From NCBI GenBank assembly GCA_002429615.1, contig DJAN01000135.1, positions 1 to 26,188 of the forward strand: DNA of 26,188 bases, in the 5' to 3' direction. The notes beneath the pieces are model-generated. The model did no database searches. It was given only the letters and a program-made list of their open reading frames with translations, and was not told the DNA's origin. Origin of the DNA: Lysobacteraceae bacterium UBA6001. Lineage in GTDB: Bacteria > Pseudomonadota > Gammaproteobacteria > Xanthomonadales > Xanthomonadaceae. Numbering within the stretch: the stretch's first letter is position 1; every line of letters begins with the position of its first letter. Position numbers and translations under genes: made by a program. Shown piece by piece: positions 21,768 to 26,188 of the stretch.

Positions 21768-22691
21768 AAGACCCTGCGCATTGCCACCCGCAAGAGCCCG
21801 CTCGCCCTCTGGCAGAGCGAACACGTCGCCGCCCGCCTGCAGGCGTGCCATCCGCATCTGGAAGTGCTGCTGGTGCCGCTGAGCACGCGCGGCGACGAGG
21901 TGCTGGACCGCTCGCTGGCGGCGATTGGCGGCAAGGGCCTGTTCCTGAAGGAACTGGAGCTGGCGATGCTGCGCGGCGAGGCCGATTGCGCGGTGCATTC
22001 GATGAAGGATGTGCCGATGGACCTGGATGCGCCGTTCGTGCTGCCCGCGGTCCTGGAGCGGGCCGATCCGGCCGATGCGCTGGTCGGGCGCTACACGGCG
22101 CTGGCCGAGCTGCCCGAGGGCGCGCGCGTGGGCACGTCGTCGCTGCGCCGGCAGGCACAGCTGCGCGCGCTGCGCCCGGACCTGGAGCTGCGCGACCTGC
22201 GCGGCAACGTCAACACGCGCCTGGCCAAGCTGGACGCCGGCGAGTACGACGCCATCGTGCTGGCCTGCGCCGGCCTGCAGCGGCTGGGGCTGGGGCATCG
22301 CATCGCCGCGCGGCTGGCGCCGCCTGAGTGGTTGCCCGCGCCCGCGCAGGGCGCCATCGCGGTGGAATGCCGCGGCGATGACCCGCAGGTAATGGCCTTG
22401 CTGGAAGCGCTGGACCACCGCGCCACGCGTGAGTGCGTGGAGGCCGAGCGGGCGATGAACCGCGCGTTGCATGGCAGCTGCCATGTGCCGGTGGCGGCGT
22501 TCGCCACGCATCACGGCGATGGGCTGCATCTGCAGGCGCTGGTGGGCGATGCCGGGGACGGGCGCCTGGTGCGGGCCGACGCCGCAGGCGCGGTGGCCGA
22601 TCGCGAGGCGCTGGGGCGCGAGGTCGCGCGGCGGCTGCTGGCCGCTGGCGGTGATGTGCTGCTGGGGCCGTATGCGCGTGACGGGGCGTGA
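21765..22691 (+). CDS. hemC: Porphobilinogen deaminase (hydroxymethylbilane synthase)
   Basis: HemC joins four porphobilinogen units into hydroxymethylbilane in tetrapyrrole (haem) synthesis in the cytosol. The 308-residue protein shows the family's landmarks: [12 protein letters not shown] at the start, the catalytic Asp in [30 protein letters not shown], and [11 protein letters not shown]. Dipyrromethane cofactor attachment is at Cys239, here in GSCHVP where many relatives have GGC. Start ATG 21765 is 44 bases after the LytTR regulator stop and has its own -10-like box. No hemD follows; the next gene is convergent. Confidence 0.98.
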   Translation: MKTLRIATRKSPLALWQSEHVAARLQACHPHLEVLLVPLSTRGDEVLDRSLAAIGGKGLFLKELELAMLRGEADCAVHSMKDVPMDLDAPFVLPAVLERADPADALVGRYTALAELPEGARVGTSSLRRQAQLRALRPDLELRDLRGNVNTRLAKLDAGEYDAIVLACAGLQRLGLGHRIAARLAPPEWLPAPAQGAIAVECRGDDPQVMALLEALDHRATRECVEAERAMNRALHGSCHVPVAAFATHHGDGLHLQALVGDAGDGRLVRADAAGAVADREALGREVARRLLAAGGDVLLGPYARDGA

Positions 22692-22712
22692 TGCGCCGTT
22701 GCGGCATCTCCC

Positions 22713-22754
22713 ATCGCGGCTGAAGCCGCTCCCACAGGAAGATGGGGAGCGGCT
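22713..22754. repeat. Solo REP-type palindrome forming an intergenic hairpin
   Basis: The sequence from 22713 (ATCGCGGCTGAAGCCGCTCC, continuing CACAGG) matches the REP element I know from Pseudomonas, Stenotrophomonas and relatives, with core palindrome GCGGCT-GA-AGCCGC (22716-22729). In addition, AGCCGCTCCC (22724-22733) pairs perfectly with GGGAGCGGCT (22745-22754) over an 11-base loop, like half of a second inverted REP. It lies between the convergent ends of hemC and the DUF481 gene and may serve as a bidirectional terminator. Confidence 0.8.
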
Positions 22755-22769
22755 CGCCAGGCCGGACGA

Positions 22770-23576
22770 TTACTTGAAGGTGTAGACCAGGTTGACCGTG
22801 GTCAGCGTGTCGGTCTTCTTGTTGTCGTCGCTAACGTCGCTGTTGTGGCGCATCTGCCACGCCGCCTTCAGGGCGAAGCGCTGGTTCATCGCCACCTGCA
22901 CGCCGAAGTCGTTCTGCGCGTAGGTGTTGTAGCTGCCCGATTCGATCAGCAGCGTGTTCACCAGGTCGGTGTTCGGGGTGATGGTGTACTTCAGATCGAA
23001 CAGGCCACGGCCGATCAGGCCGGTCTCGGTTTCATCCTCGACCGAATCGTGCGCACGGCGCACGCCGGGGCCGATCTGTGCATCCAGGTAGAAGTTCTGC
23101 CAGTCCAGCAGGCGCGTGCCGTAGCCGATACCGAAGGTGGCCAGGCGGTCGTAGGTGGCGAAGTCGTCGGTTTCGTAGCGGCCGGTGGCGGTCAGCTGGC
23201 GATGTTCACCCAGCTGCAGCGCGCTGCCGGCCGACGCGGTGTAGCGCTCGGCGGTGGTCTGGCGCTCGCGGGTGGTGGTGCCGTCGTCGTTGGTGTTGGT
23301 GTATTCGGCGCTGGAACGCATGCCGAACAGGTCCAGCGAGTGGATCCAGTCGCCATCGGTGTAGCGGCCCTTGAGGCGGCCGTTGAAGCTCTCGGTGGAG
23401 CTGTTGCCGTGCGCCGAGGCGAAGCCCAGTTCACCGCTGGAACCGCTCCAGGGCGAGGGAATCACCGCCAGGGCGGGGTCGGTGGGGCCGTTCGAGACCG
23501 CGGTGGCGGTCTGGGCGAAGGCGGCGCTGGAACAGGAAAACAGGACGGCGGCGGTCAGCAGGGCACGGCGGGACAT
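22770..23576 (-). CDS. DUF481 outer-membrane protein (YdiY-like)
   Basis: This is a 268-residue protein with a clear signal peptide (RRALLTAAVLFSCSSAAFAQ, about 3-22). An antiparallel beta-strand-rich body of the DUF481 type follows: GELGFASAHGNSSTESFNGR, then repeated amphipathic strands, ending in LTTVNLVYTFK. Relatives are putative outer-membrane barrels linked to salt or metal stress. Start ATG 23576 is preferred to an upstream in-frame start at 23609 because it puts the basic residues directly before the signal core. Stop is TAA. A LacI-type operator-like palindrome sits just upstream (23617-23630). Convergent with hemC. Confidence 0.92.
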   Translation of the reverse strand: MSRRALLTAAVLFSCSSAAFAQTATAVSNGPTDPALAVIPSPWSGSSGELGFASAHGNSSTESFNGRLKGRYTDGDWIHSLDLFGMRSSAEYTNTNDDGTTTRERQTTAERYTASAGSALQLGEHRQLTATGRYETDDFATYDRLATFGIGYGTRLLDWQNFYLDAQIGPGVRRAHDSVEDETETGLIGRGLFDLKYTITPNTDLVNTLLIESGSYNTYAQNDFGVQVAMNQRFALKAAWQMRHNSDVSDDNKKTDTLTTVNLVYTFK

Positions 23577-23616
23577 GGTCGACTCTCGAATCAGGCGGCC
23601 AGCAGGCACACGGTGG

Positions 23617-23635
23617 GGGAAACGCTTTCATGATA
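23617..23635 (-). promoter_or_regulatory. LacI-family-operator-like palindrome at the DUF481 promoter
   Basis: On the minus strand the sequence reads TATCAT (23635-23630, a -10-like box) running into TGAAAGCGTTTCCC (23630-23617). The latter matches the LacI-family cre-type pattern TGWAARCGYTWNCW at 13 of 14 positions, with a central CG. It would cover the transcription start, a good place for a repressor. Whether the LacI-type protein encoded at 270-1319 binds it is unknown. Confidence 0.4.
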
Positions 23636-23680
23636 ACGGAAGCCTTCACGCCACCGGGGCGCCGGGCGGACCGGCTTCAT

Positions 23681-23694
23681 CCGCCATTCGGCGG
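23681..23694 (-). terminator. Small hairpin after the LolA-like lipoprotein gene
   Basis: CCGCC (23681-23685) and GGCGG (23690-23694) pair around ATTC, 23 bases beyond the lipoprotein stop. There is no T tract, so its role as a terminator is uncertain. Confidence 0.3.
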
Positions 23695-23717
23695 CGGTGC
23701 GTGATGCCGTCCGCATA

Positions 23718-24347
23718 TCAGGGGGCTTCGATGCGCAGCGACGGGTCGTCGAAGCGCGTGTAATCGATCTGCAGGCGGAACTCGGCGCCGCCGGCGTCGC
23801 GGCCGCGCTGCTCGATGCGCCGCGGCCGGCCGTCGGCGTCGATCCACAGGCGCATCGCCGGCCGCGCGGGGTCCGGATGGATCACCCGGTACAGGTGCGC
23901 GGGCTGGCCATCGAGCGGATCGGCGCCGAGGTCCTCGACCTGAAGCTGCTCGCCTTCGGCCAGTTGCAGCGGGTCGCGCCATTGCGCCAGCAGGCCCGCG
24001 GGCAGCGGTACGCGTTGGCTGCGGCCCTCGGCCTGCAGGTAGAGCGTGTCGCCGATGATGGTCTGCGTCCCCATGGGCAGGTGCAGGCGGTAACGGTCCG
24101 GCGCGGCGTACTCCAGCCGGCTGTCCTGCGCGCGCGTGCCCTCCAGCTGCATCCTTGCTTCGAACGCGCGCGCCGCACGGAAGCGCGTCATCGCGTCGAG
24201 CACGACCTGGGCCGGCGCGTGCGTCGCGGCCGCCGCGGTGGGCGCCTGCGGTATCGCGGGGGTGGGGTCCTGCGTCCGCTCGCAACCGGCCAGCAGCAGG
24301 GCGCCGGCGAGCAGGCCGGCAAGGAGGGAAAGGCGAGGGCGGGGCAT
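23718..24347 (-). CDS. LolA-like envelope lipoprotein
   Basis: This is a 209-residue lipoprotein. A short signal with lipobox LLAGC (Cys22) precedes an Ala/Pro/Thr-rich linker (about 27-45). The remainder looks like a LolA/LppX-type lipid-binding fold: VVLDAMTRFRAARAFEARMQLEG, YAAPDRYRLHLP, TIIGDTLYLQ, and near the end RIEQRGRDAGG. Such proteins bind lipid acyl chains in the periplasm, but I cannot name a specific family. I chose ATG 24347 over a GTG at 24356 (three residues longer); no strong ribosome-binding site supports either. It is divergent from the WYL regulator and lies upstream of DUF481 on the same strand, 141 bases away. Confidence 0.85.
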   Translation of the reverse strand: MPRPRLSLLAGLLAGALLLAGCERTQDPTPAIPQAPTAAAATHAPAQVVLDAMTRFRAARAFEARMQLEGTRAQDSRLEYAAPDRYRLHLPMGTQTIIGDTLYLQAEGRSQRVPLPAGLLAQWRDPLQLAEGEQLQVEDLGADPLDGQPAHLYRVIHPDPARPAMRLWIDADGRPRRIEQRGRDAGGAEFRLQIDYTRFDDPSLRIEAP

Positions 24348-24420
24348 GGCCGGCACCAGGATGTGGGGGGCGTCACGATAGCCCAGGCCGGCACGCGCGC
24401 GCTGTCACCCGCGAGTCGGA

Positions 24421-24435
24421 CATAATCGGCGCATG
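24421..24435 (+). promoter_or_regulatory. -10 box set for a leaderless WYL-regulator transcript
   Basis: CATAAT (24421-24426), then CGGCGC, then the ATG at 24433: the same bases and spacing as before hemC. It implies transcription starting at the start codon. No Shine-Dalgarno sequence or clear -35 box is seen. Confidence 0.5.
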
Positions 24436-25401
24436 GACCGCTATGAACGCATCAATGCCCTGCACCGCCTGCTCAAGGCCGCCCGCTATCCGGTGACGGT
24501 GGCGCGGCTGCAGGATGAGCTGGGCTGCTCCCGTGCCACCGTCTACCGCGACCTGGCCTTCCTGCGCGATGCGCTGATGGCGCCGGTGGAGGGCGACGGC
24601 GAGGCCGGTTTCCGCTATCTGGCTGGCGAAAGCGATCGCTTCGAACTGCCCGGGCTGTGGCTCAGCTCCGAGGAATTGCATGCCCTGCTGGCTTCCCAGC
24701 AACTGCTGGCGCGCACCGGCGGCGGCGTGCTGTCCTCGGTGCTGGCGCCGTTGCAGCAGCGCATCGAAAGCCTGCTGGCCGCGCAGGCCGGGGTCTCGCA
24801 GTGGCCGGTGGACCGCGTGCGGGTGATCCCGCATCGCGGCCGCAAGCTGGACGAGGCGAGCTTCCGCGGCGTCGCCTCGGCGGTGCTGGAGCGCAAGCAG
24901 CTGAGCTTCGAATACCGCGCGCGCTCCACCGACGAATCCACCCGGCGCACGGTATCGCCGCAGCGCATCACCCACTATCGCGACAACTGGTACCTGGATG
25001 CCTGGGACCACGGGCGCGAGGGCGTGCGCAGCTTCGCCGTGGACCGGATCAACCAGGCCCGCGTGCTGGATGAGGCGGCGCGCGACGTGCCCGACAGCGA
25101 GCTGGACGACCAGCTCGCCGCTTCCTACGGCATCTTCTCCGGCGCGCCCAAGGGCTGGGCGACGATCGTGTTCAGTGCCAAGGCCGCGCGCTGGGTCGCC
25201 GACGAGCACTGGCATTCCAAGCAGCAGGGTCGCTTCCTGCCGGATGGCCGGTATGAGCTGAAGGTGCCCTACAGCGTCTCGCGCGAGCTGCTGATGGACG
25301 TGCTGCATTACGGCTCGGACGCGGAGATCATCGAGCCGAAGTCGCTGCGCGAGCAGGCCAAGGCGCTGCTGGCGCTGGCCCTGAGCAACTACGAGGACTG
25401 A
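24433..25401 (+). CDS. WYL-domain helix-turn-helix transcriptional regulator
   Basis: This is a 322-residue cytoplasmic regulator. An N-terminal HTH_11-type winged helix (about 1-60) contains TVARLQDELGCSRATVYRDL. The WYL domain follows (about 140-225), with the signature NWYLDAWD and the Arg-rich strand RSFAVDRINQARVLD. A C-terminal WCX-like extension (about 235-320) contains FSAKAARWVADEHWH. This layout is common in transcription factors, where the WYL pocket may sense nucleic acids or small ligands. No defence or repair genes are nearby, so its target is not suggested by context. It is divergent from the LolA-like lipoprotein gene and convergent with the lipocalin. Confidence 0.95.
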   Translation: MDRYERINALHRLLKAARYPVTVARLQDELGCSRATVYRDLAFLRDALMAPVEGDGEAGFRYLAGESDRFELPGLWLSSEELHALLASQQLLARTGGGVLSSVLAPLQQRIESLLAAQAGVSQWPVDRVRVIPHRGRKLDEASFRGVASAVLERKQLSFEYRARSTDESTRRTVSPQRITHYRDNWYLDAWDHGREGVRSFAVDRINQARVLDEAARDVPDSELDDQLAASYGIFSGAPKGWATIVFSAKAARWVADEHWHSKQQGRFLPDGRYELKVPYSVSRELLMDVLHYGSDAEIIEPKSLREQAKALLALALSNYED

Positions 25402-25404
25402 GCC

Positions 25405-25426
25405 ACCGGCGCGCGGGCGCGCCGGT
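25405..25426. terminator. Bidirectional terminator candidate between convergent genes
   Basis: ACCGGCGCGC (25405-25414) and GCGCGCCGGT (25417-25426) are perfect 10-base inverted arms with two bases between, which leaves about an 8-base stem once a loop opens. The hairpin fills most of the 32-base gap between the WYL regulator and lipocalin stop codons. It lacks a T tract. Confidence 0.55.
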
Positions 25427-25433
25427 ACGTGCC

Positions 25434-26003
25434 TCAGCGCTTGTTCGGCACTTCGAAGCCGAGCTTGTCGACCTGCTCGACGTGCTGCGGTACGCGCTTG
25501 AGCTTGTCGGTGTAGACGCCGTAGTCATCGCGCAGCTTGGCCACCAGCGTGCGGTACTGCTCGTTGTCCATGTCCGGCGAGCGGGCGAAGATCCAGGCCA
25601 GGTCGCGGCCGGGCCAGGAAATCAGCATCCACGAATAGTCCGGCGCCACTTCCAGGATGCGCTGCTTGGTCGGGATGATCTTGTAGAACCATACCCGCCA
25701 GTCGTAGTTGCCGCTGTCCTCGTCAACCGAGGCGCGCGCGGTCTTCTCCTGTTCCGGCTCGGAGAAGCCCTCGCGGTAGACGTAGCGGATGCCGATCGAA
25801 TCGTTGTCGCGCAGGGTGTACTCGTCGCGGCTGGCGACGTGGCCCCGCTCGACCGGGTTAGGGATGCGCGCGATCACGTACCAGGTACCCGCCAGCCGCT
25901 GCATCTCCAGCGGGGGGCGTTCCGGTGCCTTGGCTTCGCGTGCCGCGGCCGGGGTGGCCAGGCCGATGAGGAACGCTAGGGCTAGGGTGGCGGTCAGTCG
26001 CAT
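25434..26003 (-). CDS. Periplasmic lipocalin (Blc-like)
   Basis: This is a 189-residue protein with an N-terminal signal peptide (LTATLALAFLIGLATPAAA, about 3-21), then a lipocalin barrel. The defining G-x-W is in LAGTWYVIARIPNP (about 38-51). The later Blc-like motifs are YSWMLISWPGRDLAWIFARSP and the C-terminal helix. Unlike E. coli Blc there is no lipobox Cys, so it should be soluble in the periplasm or held by its signal. The family binds fatty acids or lysophospholipids. I chose ATG 26003; the longer frame to 26135 reads through the intergenic region. It is divergent from the truncated gene at the right edge. Confidence 0.92.
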   Translation of the reverse strand: MRLTATLALAFLIGLATPAAAREAKAPERPPLEMQRLAGTWYVIARIPNPVERGHVASRDEYTLRDNDSIGIRYVYREGFSEPEQEKTARASVDEDSGNYDWRVWFYKIIPTKQRILEVAPDYSWMLISWPGRDLAWIFARSPDMDNEQYRTLVAKLRDDYGVYTDKLKRVPQHVEQVDKLGFEVPNKR

Positions 26004-26133
26004 TGCGGCTCGTCTTGGCGTGGCTGGCCTGCACGATAGACGGGCAGGGGCGAACTTCACGTCAATGGTAGGTCGCAATCCGTGAGATGGCGATGGGGGA
26101 ACGTAGCCATCCCGACCGGATTGGAGAAAACCC

Positions 26134-26188
26134 ATGCAGCGTCACGTTCCCTCGCCGTCGCAGGCCCCCGACCCGCGCGTGCTGCGCG
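26134..26188 (+). CDS. 5' end of a gene cut by the window edge
   Basis: ATG 26134 is preceded by GGAG at 26123-26126 with seven bases of spacing, a good ribosome-binding site. It opens a frame that runs to the window end. The visible 18 residues (MQRHVPSPSQAPDPRVLR) are too few to identify. It has no signal peptide in this portion. It is divergent from the lipocalin. Confidence 0.6.
   Translation, partial: MQRHVPSPSQAPDPRVLR

Noticed and set aside
26086..26111. GATGGC...GCCATC inverted repeat before the last gene
   Set aside because: Six-base arms with a 14-base loop in GC-rich DNA; too weak to call as a feature.

Overview
This window is GC-rich, densely packed bacterial chromosome. It most likely comes from a xanthomonad (Lysobacteraceae/Xanthomonadaceae, Gammaproteobacteria). 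I infer this from three things: an OpgH that reads like the Xanthomonas protein nearly end to end, an algR-type LytTR regulator directly upstream of hemC, and a solo REP palindrome of the kind common in Stenotrophomonas and Pseudomonas relatives. The genus cannot be fixed by eye. I see no rRNA, tRNA, CRISPR array, phage or insertion sequence, and no composition break suggesting recent transfer.

Layout. Positions 1-269 hold no convincing gene. 270-1319 (-) is a LacI-family repressor with a TTG start. 1452-4490 is a signalling module: a MASE1 membrane histidine kinase (-), divergent from a NarL-type response regulator (+), followed by a receiver-only response regulator (+). 4497-5663 (-) is an unrecognised polytopic membrane protein, divergent from the next block.

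5821-16046 (+) looks like one long operon with small gaps or ATGA/GTGA overlaps. In order it encodes a small membrane protein, a DUF202 protein with nine RT heptads, a Cys-type sulfatase, a HAD phosphatase-like protein, a formylglycine-generating enzyme, a DUF1622 membrane protein, an outer-membrane channel-like barrel, a DUF4136 lipoprotein, an Omp85-type barrel, and a patatin-Omp85 fusion. An SLC13-type transporter with two RCK_C domains follows at 16114-17931. The formylglycine-generating enzyme presumably activates the sulfatase next to it in the cytoplasm. The downstream envelope genes suggest the pathway takes up or exports something across the outer membrane. The substrate is unknown.

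18101-20129 holds a possible 34-codon leader ORF that stops one base before the opgH start, then opgH itself (periplasmic glucan synthesis). An alpha/beta-hydrolase carboxylesterase, the LytTR regulator and hemC follow. 22692-22769 contains a REP/hairpin element between convergent genes. Next come a DUF481 outer-membrane protein (-), a LolA-like lipoprotein (-), a WYL-domain regulator (+) and a periplasmic lipocalin (-). A coding region truncated by the window edge starts at 26134 (+).

The items most worth following up are the sulfatase/envelope operon, the heptad array in the DUF202 protein, the leader ORF coupled to opgH, and two identically spaced ATAATCGGCGCATG start regions that suggest leaderless transcripts.
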